Below, in pieces: positions 8,063 to 17,007 of a DNA stretch of 64,000 nt. The notes under the pieces were generated by a model. It did not search any database. It saw only the letters and a program-made list of their open reading frames with translations, and was not told the DNA's origin. A program made the position numbers and the translations under genes. Each line of letters begins with the position of its first letter. Within the stretch, counting starts at the first letter, position 1. Location: the IMG/VR virus record IMGVR_UViG_3300030098_005194, positions 1-64,000 of that record; one strand, given 5' to 3'. This stretch comes from a virus.

Positions 8063-8671
8063 ATGAACATATTCATACTAGATGAGAACCCAGTGAGGGC
8101 AGCACGGGCGATGGACTGTGTGAGAGTACCGAAAATGATTGTCGAGTCAGCGCAGATGATGGCCTCGGCCTTGCGCAGATGGGGAGCCACCGATGAGCAG
8201 ATGCCATTGACTAAGAGTGGCAGTCCATACAAAGGCGGTTATCATCACCACCCATGTACGATTTTTGCGGGAGATACACGTGCCAACTTCAAGTGGTTGG
8301 CTCACCATGCCGAGGCACTGTTGGACGAGTACCACCATAGATTCGGCAAAGTCCATGCTTGCCACAACCCAATCTACCAGATGTCGAGCATGAGCAAGAT
8401 AATTCCCGAAGGCAAACTTACGCCATTCGCACTGGCTATGCCTGATGAGTATAGACCTACGGAACCATCAACATCGCTTCTGGACAATGACACGTTTGCT
8501 AAACAAGGTGTTGGATTCAACTCAGACAATGAGATGATTATCACACACGCAGACGGCGAAGATGCGGTCAAGGCGTACCGTGCCTACTACCACTCCAAGA
8601 TACACAGTGCAGGTGGTGTGCATTACAGACACACAAGCCCGCCTGATTGGTGGATGGGGGTGACGGCATGA
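8063..8671 (+). CDS. Conserved phage-type protein, function unknown
   Basis: 202 residues. The N-terminus has a pattern I recognise from marine phage genomes: a short beta strand, D-x-x-P-x-x-A-A-R, then K-M-I-V-E-S-A-Q-M (about residues 24-32), with a later His/Trp-rich part (YHHHP, about 59-63; WLAHHAEALLDEYHHRFGK, about 77-95). In phages such genes are usually left as hypothetical or given tentative DNA-repair labels; I do not assert an enzyme activity. The conserved His and Asp residues would suit a metal or DNA-binding active site. Confidence 0.72.
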   Translation: MNIFILDENPVRAARAMDCVRVPKMIVESAQMMASALRRWGATDEQMPLTKSGSPYKGGYHHHPCTIFAGDTRANFKWLAHHAEALLDEYHHRFGKVHACHNPIYQMSSMSKIIPEGKLTPFALAMPDEYRPTEPSTSLLDNDTFAKQGVGFNSDNEMIITHADGEDAVKAYRAYYHSKIHSAGGVHYRHTSPPDWWMGVTA

Positions 8672-8853
8672 TAACAGAGAGTGGAACATACATTTGCATC
8701 TTTTGTGCAAGAGAGGACACTTGCGTGAGATTGCCAAAAAGGAAGTGTATTAGCATGATGAATAATATAGATTATAAAGCGTACGTGCAAGAAAGATTCT
8801 CTTTAAATAAGACTAGAATGGAAATAACTGAAGGAGGAGGAAAAAATGAATGA
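8668..8853 (+). CDS. Small Cys-containing protein reading through a promoter
   Basis: 61 residues from the ATG at 8668 (ATGA overlap with the previous stop). The N-terminus has a C-x-x-C pair plus a third Cys (CIFCAREDTC), resembling half of a zinc knuckle. Its last ~17 codons are encoded by the promoter element 8802-8840, so the C-terminal sequence is probably a by-product of that element, exactly as the helicase gene runs into its copy at 5801. Confidence 0.55.
   Translation: MITESGTYICIFCAREDTCVRLPKRKCISMMNNIDYKAYVQERFSLNKTRMEITEGGGKNE
8801..8840 (+). promoter_or_regulatory. TATA-like promoter plus Shine-Dalgarno, copy B
   Basis: TTTAAATA at 8802-8809, AGACTAGA at 8810-8817, then GGAGGAGG just before the ATG at 8846. 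Nearly identical to the copy at 5800-5836 over about 38 bases. Lies inside the end of the 8668 frame, marking the start of a new transcription unit. Confidence 0.75.
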
Positions 8854-9469
8854 TGATGAAACAAAAGAAAAAGAAATGATAGAATGCTTTGATGGTGTTG
8901 AACGTGAAGTTACGCAAGAAGATTGGAGTGGTGTTGTGGTTGGGTTGGTCGATTTCAACAATTTCCACCCAGAGAAAGGCTTCGCTATGCGTCTGTTCAC
9001 TGATTGGAATAACGTGACGTACAATACCATAGAGTCTGTTATTGAGGGTAGTGGTAAGATTGTGAAGAAGCTTGTGTTAAGTGACAAGTGGAATGACTTT
9101 GTGAAGTATCACAGAGATGATGATTGCGTTGGAGAGTGGTACGAAATACATTATGATGGTGTTGTTGCGGAGGGAGAAAGACCCTACGGTTGTTCGGCAT
9201 CAACGTACAGTTGGAACCGTTGGGTTCAGTACCTACCAACGAGGTCGTGGACATTCCACCGACGTGCAGTGTGGAAGAAGAACGGGGCATCGAACAGCGG
9301 GAAGATAATAACCCGTGAAAGAGCCCGTGAGGAGTTTGAGCAGTATAACACACGCATTGAGATGAGTCCAAAGTACACTGGTGAGCAGAATGGTGGTAAC
9401 ATGAGAGAGAAGGCAGAGATAATGGAAGATAGAGCGAAGGAAGCAGGACTAGAGGTGATTATTGAATGA
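8846..9469 (+). CDS. Unrecognised protein, first gene of third operon
   Basis: 207 residues, start fixed by GGAGGAGG six bases upstream and by the promoter at 8802. Charged N-terminus, beta-rich middle, Trp/Tyr-rich segment about residues 112-150, and a helical Glu/Arg C-terminus. It has only two Cys and no recognisable catalytic motif. Confidence 0.75.
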   Translation: MNDDETKEKEMIECFDGVEREVTQEDWSGVVVGLVDFNNFHPEKGFAMRLFTDWNNVTYNTIESVIEGSGKIVKKLVLSDKWNDFVKYHRDDDCVGEWYEIHYDGVVAEGERPYGCSASTYSWNRWVQYLPTRSWTFHRRAVWKKNGASNSGKIITRERAREEFEQYNTRIEMSPKYTGEQNGGNMREKAEIMEDRAKEAGLEVIIE

Positions 9470-11199
9470 GGACGAGAGCAGAAAGAAAAGGATATGTGAA
9501 TTGGGACAGGGCTTTGAGCGCAGGTATAGTGGACGAGAAGGTTGCCTTCACGGACAACCAGACCCTCACCGACCTGACGCTGGGCAACACGAAAGAAACA
9601 ATGGGTAAGTGCTACCCAATGGACTTGGCAGTTGCCTACACATTGGCTTCGGTTGGACCGGACAAGATGTTGAATGCGGAGGATATGGTGAATGAGTACA
9701 CAAGAACTGCGTACGTGATGATGAGTGGCAAGGTCGGATGGGGTGAAGTCCCCAATCCCGATGGGCCAGTCTGTGGTCATGACATGGTGAATGCATGGTT
9801 GTACAAGTGGCCAGAAGCTAGACTGGACAAGCACGGCAGGATTTACTTTGCCAGTAACCACACATACAGGAGTGACTTCACGTTCAGGCTGAACGACAAA
9901 TTTGACCATCACTTCATGAACCCCGTGACTCTGATACACTCTGATACCTTCAAGAAATTGAAGGAGAAGATTGAGTCGGAGCTTGACGTAAAAGAATGGG
10001 GTGTATCAGGTGCGAGTGGTCACTTCCACAGGTCGCAGACATTCGGTGTGTGCAACGAGGCGATGATACCTGATGGCGAGAAGTGCGCACATCACTCCCC
10101 CACCTATGAGACAATGTGGTTCTTGATTAAGGACAATGATGACTACCGCACAATATGGGACGCAGGAGCCGTAAAGCGGGGGTGGAACAACGACCAGTTG
10201 CAGAGTCAATTCGGTTGGGGTGAGAGAAAAAGAATTTCACCTACGCAAGTGACTAGGTTCAGCGAAGTGAGGAGAAGACTAGCCCGTGAAGCTCCCTTGA
10301 AGGGAGTCATCAAGGAAATCAAGAAGTCCCTCACTAGGATGGGCAACTGGTCTTCCGATAGGAGCCTGATTGTGAATGACGCTTGGGAGGACAGGGACAT
10401 CAGCATACCGATTGGTGTGGACGAGAATGGAGAAGAGATGTATGAGAAGGGAGTTAGGCGAGTACCCACTAGGAGGGGCAAGTACACCAAGTACGGTTGG
10501 AAGGACTGGGACTGGGTTGCGAAGGTAGATGTGCAGATACAGGAGTCCAACACTAAAGCTAGGAAGGAAGGTGAGACGCAGTGTTCGATATGCTTCAGCA
10601 AGAATGTGAAGAACGACCTTGGACAAAGTTACTGTGAGTGTGGCAAGGGTTGGAAGTACAATAGATACGAAGTTGAGCGTATGCACGGCCATGAGATTGT
10701 GAAGTTCAGGTGGGAGCCAATAGAGGAGCCCAGTGTGTTTGGGTTCAGTGACTTTGAGTACAGTGGACTCTTCTTCAAGAAGATAAGCGAGGCAACCAAT
10801 GTGAGAAACATGTTCCACAAGGCTCTGAACCACTTCAATGGCACACAGAACAAAAACAGGGTCTGGGACAAAGAGGAGGGCAATTCAATACCTGTCAAGT
10901 TGGACAAAGTTTCAGAAAGAATGGGCATCTCGGAGATAATTCCCAGTGTACCGTTCACTTTACCTTGGGATGCTGACCCGGAATACATAGTTACACCCAC
11001 TGAGATATTACACAAACTGTGCTTTGGTTCTCCTGAAGATTGGGATGAGGCGTTTGAGATAGCTGATGTGCCATCAGCGATGAAATATTCCGGTGGCATG
11101 AGAGTCAGAATGAAGGCCAAGAATGCTGGTTACGTTTCTATGTGGTTGCACAGACCGGATGAGAAGGTAGCTGTTGTTGAAGAGGAGGTGGTAGCATGA
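9466..11199 (+). CDS. Large unrecognised protein with zinc ribbon
   Basis: 577 residues, ATGA-coupled to both neighbours. The N-terminal ~230 residues contain several conserved-looking His clusters (FDHHFMNP, GHFHRSQTFG, CAHHSPTYE). The middle (~250-370) is basic. About residues 375-400 form a zinc ribbon (CSICFSKN...YCECGKGW). The C-terminal ~170 residues are mixed. Together with the ATP-grasp/phosphohistidine gene immediately downstream it may form a two-gene module. Function unknown. Confidence 0.75.
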   Translation: MRTRAERKGYVNWDRALSAGIVDEKVAFTDNQTLTDLTLGNTKETMGKCYPMDLAVAYTLASVGPDKMLNAEDMVNEYTRTAYVMMSGKVGWGEVPNPDGPVCGHDMVNAWLYKWPEARLDKHGRIYFASNHTYRSDFTFRLNDKFDHHFMNPVTLIHSDTFKKLKEKIESELDVKEWGVSGASGHFHRSQTFGVCNEAMIPDGEKCAHHSPTYETMWFLIKDNDDYRTIWDAGAVKRGWNNDQLQSQFGWGERKRISPTQVTRFSEVRRRLAREAPLKGVIKEIKKSLTRMGNWSSDRSLIVNDAWEDRDISIPIGVDENGEEMYEKGVRRVPTRRGKYTKYGWKDWDWVAKVDVQIQESNTKARKEGETQCSICFSKNVKNDLGQSYCECGKGWKYNRYEVERMHGHEIVKFRWEPIEEPSVFGFSDFEYSGLFFKKISEATNVRNMFHKALNHFNGTQNKNRVWDKEEGNSIPVKLDKVSERMGISEIIPSVPFTLPWDADPEYIVTPTEILHKLCFGSPEDWDEAFEIADVPSAMKYSGGMRVRMKAKNAGYVSMWLHRPDEKVAVVEEEVVA

Positions 11200-13610
11200 G
11201 CGACGAGTTCGATGCAACTGACTTGTTCAAGGAGATGCTAGCGGAAGAGGACATTGAAGAGACTGTTGCGGTTGTGACCGACAAGAGGAGAGAGGCGATA
11301 AAGTCACAGAAGGCTACTGCGATATTGGACCTGATTGACTTGAGCTACGATGACGATACGCCGCTGTCACAAGTCGGCTATCACATGCCCACTACTGTTC
11401 CCCTCCTGTTGGATGACGACTTCGATGTGGTGGACAAGGCGTTTGAGAAATGCACTGAGAGAAAATACACGGATGTTATTGAGGATACTGCTTTCCTCAG
11501 AACGTGCCCGCTCACACCAAGACACGGTGTGTTGGAATCCCGTGCGGTGAACGAGTATAACATACTCGATGTGTGGGAGAGGCTTGTTGGAGTGATGAAG
11601 AAAGAAGACCCAGAGGGTTGCTTCCTGATGCAAGAGATGCTGAATGCGTACTCTAGTGCAGTGTTGCATCCCAATCAGTACGCCACACTTGGTCTGGGTC
11701 ATGATGGCGTCACGAACGAGAGTGGCTTGCAGTTGAAGTTTCTCATGAGTGACACCGAGGACTATCTGGCGAAGCACAAGATTGCTACTAAGTTGGGTTA
11801 CAAAGACGGGTTTGAGATGGAGTTCGTTGGTACTGAGGGTCATGACTTGCACTCTCAGAATCCTGACCCCGCTAGTGCCTATGCGTATCTGACACAAATC
11901 AGGCAAGCACCACCACCGAGCCCAATCAGCTCCCCGTTCCAGTACATGAGTGGAGATACGCTTGTGACTGCTGACACTGAGGGCTCAATACCACAAGGCA
12001 GTGTGAATGTGAAGAAGGTGTGGGAACCAGAGGGATTGGTCGAAGTCGCTTGGTTGGAAGCCAACATCACGAAGGGGAATGTCCCGAAGGGTTTCGTCAT
12101 TGCGCATGCCAATGGGTCAATGTCCTCACACATAGCTGCCCACGCAAGGGCTCATGGAATACCGTACATTGTGAGTGACAGTGTTAGTGTTGGCGATGTC
12201 TGGGTAGAGGGCAGTGCAGGTTGGGTAGCATGTGAGGATGGGCTCCCCATTGAACCCAGTCCTTACAACCCATACTCCAATGAGTACGCAGTGGCGTTCA
12301 TGTTGGGATTGAAATTGAGCAGAAGGGGGTATATGAGACAACATGGTTGGTTCGCTCACTTCTTCCACCAGTGGTTGGGTAAGAACGCAAATGGAAAGAC
12401 GAGTGCTATGCTAGCCGGAGTATTCGTAGGTTGGGTTGTGAAAGCAACTCTCTCCGTGTGCCTTGCAGAGATGAGACACTCCGAGAGAATCTGTGATGAG
12501 GCTAGCGTGGACATAGTACCTACCCTGCATGCGTTAGTGAGTCCGAATGTCGGTGTGAAGCCAGAGTGGTTTGCTGGACCTTCCCCACAAGAGATAGAGT
12601 GGACCAAGGTTGAGATGGACATGAGGGACAGAAACCACTGGTATGCCAAGATGGAGTACCTTGACTTGACCTACGTTGAGATAAGAGAGGCTCTGAGATG
12701 GTGTGCTAAGATGTTCAAGGATGGCTGGAAAGGTGGTTACGGCGGAGAGAAGTGGATGACCTGCGCTAATTCTGCGGCTGACATTGCAGATGCAATAATA
12801 CAGTTCGTGAATCACAAGAAGGATACCGGCACATTTGACATTGAGACGTTGATGAGAATCACCAGTATGGCTAACGAGGCTGAGAACTGGCAACACAACA
12901 ACGCTGGTCTGTTCACCAAGTTCCTGAGCATGGAGGCATTCGACTACGCAACCAAGAACGAGAAGACAGGAAAGGGTTTGTTCAGCCACAGGCCATCGTC
13001 AATCAGACACATGTTCCGCACCTTCCAGTTGTACAACATGCTTGTTTCAGGCAATGGTTACATGCCTCACCCACAGAGGCCACAGAACGACTGGTTGGAG
13101 ATACTGAACTTCGCTAACAACCAAGCGAATAACACGTTCTTTCGTACAAATCTGATATGTCAGAGCGAGAAAGTACCGATGTCCATCAGGGACAAGGCAA
13201 ATCAGCTAGGCCCCGAAAGGTTGCATCACTCCAATAAGTACACTATGAATGAGGATAACTTTGTTCCATGTGGACATGAGGAGTGCGAGAAGTGCAATAA
13301 GGTGAACTTGAATGAAGATGACAGTATTGGCGTTGACACAAGCATGTTGCTATCGGACGACTCTCCATCTGTGTTCTTCGCATTAGATGATAGCAAGTCA
13401 TCCCCCATTACATATGATGTTTGCAGGAAGATACGCATGAAGGAGTTTGTATCAGTGGAGGAATTTACAATGGCATGGAATGGACTAGTGAACACCGACA
13501 GGAGCCACAAATTGCTCAGGTCCCTGTTGGCGAAGAAGCTGAAGAAACAGATTGCGTTTGACGAAGAATGGATAGAGAGTCTGGGTACACTGATGGGAGG
13601 TGATGAGTAA
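11196..13610 (+). CDS. PEP-synthase-like ATP-grasp and phosphohistidine-domain protein
   Basis: 804 residues. Residues about 95-240 resemble the ATP-grasp part of PEP synthase/pyruvate-phosphate dikinase: FLRTCPLTPRHGVLES, then LMQEMLNAYSSAV and GLGHDGVTNESG, ending in YLTQIRQAP (about 231-239), which matches the family's YilQxRP ending. Residues about 295-345 resemble the swivelling phosphohistidine domain, with GSMSSHIAAHARAHGIPYIV (candidate phosphoacceptor His about 312) and VGDVWVEGSAGWV. The C-terminal ~440 residues are not recognised and include a Cys/His cluster (CGHEECEKC, about 690-700). This suggests ATP-driven histidine phosphorylation passed to an unknown acceptor. Family call is by motif reading only; the C-terminal PEP/pyruvate barrel is not evident. 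Confidence 0.65.
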   Translation: MSDEFDATDLFKEMLAEEDIEETVAVVTDKRREAIKSQKATAILDLIDLSYDDDTPLSQVGYHMPTTVPLLLDDDFDVVDKAFEKCTERKYTDVIEDTAFLRTCPLTPRHGVLESRAVNEYNILDVWERLVGVMKKEDPEGCFLMQEMLNAYSSAVLHPNQYATLGLGHDGVTNESGLQLKFLMSDTEDYLAKHKIATKLGYKDGFEMEFVGTEGHDLHSQNPDPASAYAYLTQIRQAPPPSPISSPFQYMSGDTLVTADTEGSIPQGSVNVKKVWEPEGLVEVAWLEANITKGNVPKGFVIAHANGSMSSHIAAHARAHGIPYIVSDSVSVGDVWVEGSAGWVACEDGLPIEPSPYNPYSNEYAVAFMLGLKLSRRGYMRQHGWFAHFFHQWLGKNANGKTSAMLAGVFVGWVVKATLSVCLAEMRHSERICDEASVDIVPTLHALVSPNVGVKPEWFAGPSPQEIEWTKVEMDMRDRNHWYAKMEYLDLTYVEIREALRWCAKMFKDGWKGGYGGEKWMTCANSAADIADAIIQFVNHKKDTGTFDIETLMRITSMANEAENWQHNNAGLFTKFLSMEAFDYATKNEKTGKGLFSHRPSSIRHMFRTFQLYNMLVSGNGYMPHPQRPQNDWLEILNFANNQANNTFFRTNLICQSEKVPMSIRDKANQLGPERLHHSNKYTMNEDNFVPCGHEECEKCNKVNLNEDDSIGVDTSMLLSDDSPSVFFALDDSKSSPITYDVCRKIRMKEFVSVEEFTMAWNGLVNTDRSHKLLRSLLAKKLKKQIAFDEEWIESLGTLMGGDE

Positions 13611-14719
13611 TGCCTATGTGTCACACAGGTAATCCAGTTGTGTTTGTCGCTGATGGTATCACCGTTCACGGTGGAGGCAACATGAGGAATGGTGCTTGGC
13701 AGAACATGGATAGTGTGCCGGATGTTGCTATTGGACCAGAAGGTGTCTTGCAGACCCGCTCAATCAGGGACAGTGTTCCTATGGGATGGTCGTGTGCTGA
13801 TGCATTCAACAAGACCAAGCTACCGAAGTTCGTGGTCATCGACTGGCCTGATTACAGCGTACCCACCAATGCGGGCAAAGAGTTCTGGGTAGCCTTGGTC
13901 AATGACTTGAGGGAACATGATGTCAAAACAGTGTCATGCTCTTGTGCAGGTGGCCACGGTAGGACTGGTGTTCAGTTGTGCATACTAGCCCATCTGATGT
14001 TGGACGAGAAGCAGTGGGAGGACGTGGCTGGTTTGATTGACCACATCAGGTCGGTCTATTGCACACACGCAGTGGAGACGCACGAACAGCAATTGTACAT
14101 TGCAGATGTCACAGGTCTGGAGCCCGGTGAAAATCTCTTCACTGGGGTTGACAGTCACGGGTTCGGTGGCTTCGCATTTGATGATATGGATTACGACGAG
14201 GATGATGACGAGGCTTTGCTTGAGGAGTTGAGGAAGAAAGCGAGCGAGAAGAAAAAGAAAACCAAGAGCAACATGTACAAGGGGACATTTCAGAAGGGGA
14301 TGGTTCTGCTAGGTTGCCCAACGTGTGACAACAGCGACTGGCATGAGTCCCCCGTTGAGAAGGGCTCCGTGAGATGTGGGTGTGGCACGGAGATGACCAA
14401 CATTGAGAACACTTTGAAGGAGCCTACTGTCAAGTGCTTTGAGTGTGGAGACGAGTATCATCCCCTTGAGATGCACAATGGTGAATGTAAGTATTGCTAC
14501 ATGTCGGCCATCGGTGCTGGTGGTAGTATAGTGTCCAACGGTAAAACACCCAAGGACAGGAAGTTCTGGTGTGTGGACACTGGTAGGGAGTGGCCACTGG
14601 CATGTAGCATATTGGACAAGGCAGGTGTCGTTGTGAGCGTGACGCCGAAGAAGACGAAGAAGACGAAGAAGGAGAAAACGAAGATAACAGATTACATAGG
14701 AGGAATGAAAGATGAATGA
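13610..14719 (+). CDS. Tyrosine/dual-specificity phosphatase-like protein with zinc ribbons
   Basis: 369 residues, TAATG overlap with the PEP-synthase-like gene. About residues 110-122 carry the C-x5-R phosphatase loop CAGGHGRTG (Cys 112, Arg 118), preceded by a beta strand and followed by a hydrophobic helix, as in PTP/DSP enzymes. An upstream Asp-containing segment (VIDWPDYSVP, about 75-84) may supply the general acid. Residues ~195-230 are acidic then Lys-rich. Then come two Cys clusters (CPTC...CGCG, about 242-266; CFECGDEY...CKYC, about 277-301) and a Lys/Thr-rich tail. The phosphatase half is a common phage cargo; the substrate is unknown. Confidence 0.78.
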   Translation: MPMCHTGNPVVFVADGITVHGGGNMRNGAWQNMDSVPDVAIGPEGVLQTRSIRDSVPMGWSCADAFNKTKLPKFVVIDWPDYSVPTNAGKEFWVALVNDLREHDVKTVSCSCAGGHGRTGVQLCILAHLMLDEKQWEDVAGLIDHIRSVYCTHAVETHEQQLYIADVTGLEPGENLFTGVDSHGFGGFAFDDMDYDEDDDEALLEELRKKASEKKKKTKSNMYKGTFQKGMVLLGCPTCDNSDWHESPVEKGSVRCGCGTEMTNIENTLKEPTVKCFECGDEYHPLEMHNGECKYCYMSAIGAGGSIVSNGKTPKDRKFWCVDTGREWPLACSILDKAGVVVSVTPKKTKKTKKEKTKITDYIGGMKDE

Positions 14720-15194
14720 GATAGAGATAGGAAAGAATGGAAAGATGCAAGTGAAAGTGGAGTATGATAGCGGGGAGGCTGAGATGCACGTGCAATGCGT
14801 CACTAAAGAAGTGGTGATGGGTCGCAACAGACACTACGGTTACTCAGTGAAGATAAAGCCACATGAGCAATTCTTCCAATGGTTGCGTGAGCAGGATGCG
14901 GTGTTGAGGTCAGCAGCCTCTGACAGATTGTTGTACACACCATTTGAGTTGATTGAGTATCAGAATGGCGACATTCAGATGTACGTACCGGGCAAGCCAG
15001 CTAATCATCCACAGGGTGCTGTGTTGGATTTATCGCCCAGTGACGAACGTGTGAAGAACCTGATTGTGTTTGCTAAGAAGGCGGGGTTGATTAAGACGGT
15101 TGACCACCCTGAGAGATGGACGCCTTCAGCGACTATGACACTTCAAACTTGGTTTAACGGTGATGTATTTGACACGTTGGAGGAAGAGGAATGA
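14712..15194 (+). CDS. Unrecognised protein
   Basis: 160 residues, overlapping the phosphatase gene by eight bases with AGGAGG just upstream. Beta-rich N-terminal half, helical C-terminal part, acidic end. No motif recognised. Confidence 0.72.
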   Translation: MNEIEIGKNGKMQVKVEYDSGEAEMHVQCVTKEVVMGRNRHYGYSVKIKPHEQFFQWLREQDAVLRSAASDRLLYTPFELIEYQNGDIQMYVPGKPANHPQGAVLDLSPSDERVKNLIVFAKKAGLIKTVDHPERWTPSATMTLQTWFNGDVFDTLEEEE

Positions 15195-16762
15195 AAGATT
15201 ATGGAGAAATAAACTGCGAAACATGCGATAAGACATTCACGAAATACAGAGTCAATGCTAAATTTTGTTGCCGTGAGTGCAAACTCGCAAAGAAAAGAGC
15301 AGACTATCGTAAGGCTAACCCCCCTAGAAAGCCGAAATTGGTTAGGATAGGGGAGGCAAAGGGTCGCACACAAGACCCAGAGGACCAGAGGGACATAATG
15401 AGAAAACTCAGGGTAGACATAGGATTTCCTGCCTCTGACACTCCATCGACGTGGCGCACTGAGGACTTGTACAAAGTCAAATCCAAAGAGTGGAACAAAG
15501 TCTTCAATCACACACACAGTGATTACTACTTGGGTTTCCTCGATATGTTCGCCATATTGTTCCCCAATGAGTTTAGTGAGATAGAACTATGGAGAGTGGA
15601 TAACAACAACAAGGTTGTGCAATTCACCAAAGCTAATGGTAAGCCTAACTACAAAGTGGTGTATCCCGTTCTAAGGACTTTCTGGAATGCATGGTCTGAA
15701 CACTTGGGTAGAACACCTACCTTGGATGATGTGTATGGAATTTGGGCTAGTTGGTTGTATGGTGAGGTGCGTGATACTTTCATGCCTGACTTTCCATACT
15801 CAGCACTCTTCAATGTGACTACTCCAACGAGTATGGCCCCTTATCATAGGGAAGATGCAGGGGACAGAGCCTATGACTTCGCTAGGGATTTGCACAAGTT
15901 CTTCCTACGTAGGGATGAGAGTGGTAGATTCACGAAAGATGACTGGGACGATATGATGTATATGATGGGTCGGGATAAGTTCGATACATCTAATGCACTA
16001 CTATGGAATGAGAATATGTCAAAGAGATGGATGACCGAGATAGCCCTACCTTGGCTTGGAATAAACCCGACTGGTTTTCCACATGATTCCGATAATGAAA
16101 CCATCCAAAAGTGCTATGCAACATCTCAGGAGTTTCTAGCAGACATACCAAAGTACGAGTCCTTCTGTAAAGTTACTTTTGGTATTGATAATGCAGGGTA
16201 TGGAATGGGTCGCATATGTATGCACCTATGGCCTGAATACGATTGGGATGACTTGCAGTTCGGTGCAGTGTTGATGGGGCAACAGAGAGTGACTAACTAT
16301 CTCAGAAACGCTTTCAGCACAGTCCACCATGAGTATAGAATGCCAATGAGAAATGGAAAGATTGCACGGTACAATGATACCAAGCGACCACTTAGGATAG
16401 ACTCCTTCATTGAAGATGGTGGTCTAGAAACAAGCATTGCATGTGAAGTCCAAGGTGGTCATCACTACGTGGGGTACAACACATCAGTGGATGAGAGAGA
16501 TTATCGTGTGGTGTTAGAGAGGGTGCAATGGTGCGATGCACAGAAGAAGAGGAAAGTAAAGAGGCAGGGACATCGTATGGTGTATATACCAATATCAGAT
16601 TATTGTCACCCTGTAAAGGGAGTGCATGGTAAGTTACCAAAGTGGAACTGGAAGTTGACGACCGCAGAAAACCCGAAGAAAGGTGCAGTTGGCCTTGCGG
16701 AGTTGTTTGAGATGCAAGGCGCAAAGGATGCGGCGAGAAGGATAAGGAGTATGACAGCATGA
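15191..16762 (+). CDS. Predicted endonuclease with N-terminal zinc finger
   Basis: 523 residues. An N-terminal Cys cluster (CETC at about 9-12, CCREC at about 26-30) is followed by a basic helix, a common DNA-binding arrangement in phage nucleases. The C-terminal region (about 400-480) reads like a small restriction-endonuclease-type core: RIDSFIEDGG, a strand ACEVQGGHHYVG with acidic and Gln residues, then a basic helix with CDAQKKRKVKRQG and the strand HRMVYIPI, similar to the layout of Vsr/EDxHD-type nucleases. The middle ~300 residues are unknown. Could nick or cut host or viral DNA. Confidence 0.55.
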   Translation: MKDYGEINCETCDKTFTKYRVNAKFCCRECKLAKKRADYRKANPPRKPKLVRIGEAKGRTQDPEDQRDIMRKLRVDIGFPASDTPSTWRTEDLYKVKSKEWNKVFNHTHSDYYLGFLDMFAILFPNEFSEIELWRVDNNNKVVQFTKANGKPNYKVVYPVLRTFWNAWSEHLGRTPTLDDVYGIWASWLYGEVRDTFMPDFPYSALFNVTTPTSMAPYHREDAGDRAYDFARDLHKFFLRRDESGRFTKDDWDDMMYMMGRDKFDTSNALLWNENMSKRWMTEIALPWLGINPTGFPHDSDNETIQKCYATSQEFLADIPKYESFCKVTFGIDNAGYGMGRICMHLWPEYDWDDLQFGAVLMGQQRVTNYLRNAFSTVHHEYRMPMRNGKIARYNDTKRPLRIDSFIEDGGLETSIACEVQGGHHYVGYNTSVDERDYRVVLERVQWCDAQKKRKVKRQGHRMVYIPISDYCHPVKGVHGKLPKWNWKLTTAENPKKGAVGLAELFEMQGAKDAARRIRSMTA

Positions 16763-17007
16763 GAGCAGATGATGTAAAATTGGATTTTGATGGAAGCATA
16801 GTGATTGGAGACACGATACACCCCATGGGTAGTACGATGTGGCAGATTGATGGGATTCCGTTTACTCCAGTAGAAGCAACTATAAACACATGTAAATGTC
16901 GAGAGCCTACGATTGTGTTATTTTGTGAGGAAAGGAACATTGTTGAGATATGTAAAAACTGCAATGAGATAAGGCTATACGAGCCGGAGAGTGAAAGAAA
17001 TGAGTGA
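16759..17007 (+). CDS. Small Cys-rich protein, unknown
   Basis: 82 residues, ATGA overlap with the nuclease gene. Beta-rich start, then a CKC pair (about 45-47) and a CKNC pair (about 66-69), plausibly a zinc ribbon. Confidence 0.68.
   Translation: MRADDVKLDFDGSIVIGDTIHPMGSTMWQIDGIPFTPVEATINTCKCREPTIVLFCEERNIVEICKNCNEIRLYEPESERNE

Noticed and set aside
8063-8671. Firm assignment as a pyrimidine-dimer glycosylase
   Set aside because: The N-terminal pattern is familiar from phage proteins, but I cannot identify catalytic residues that would justify the enzyme name.
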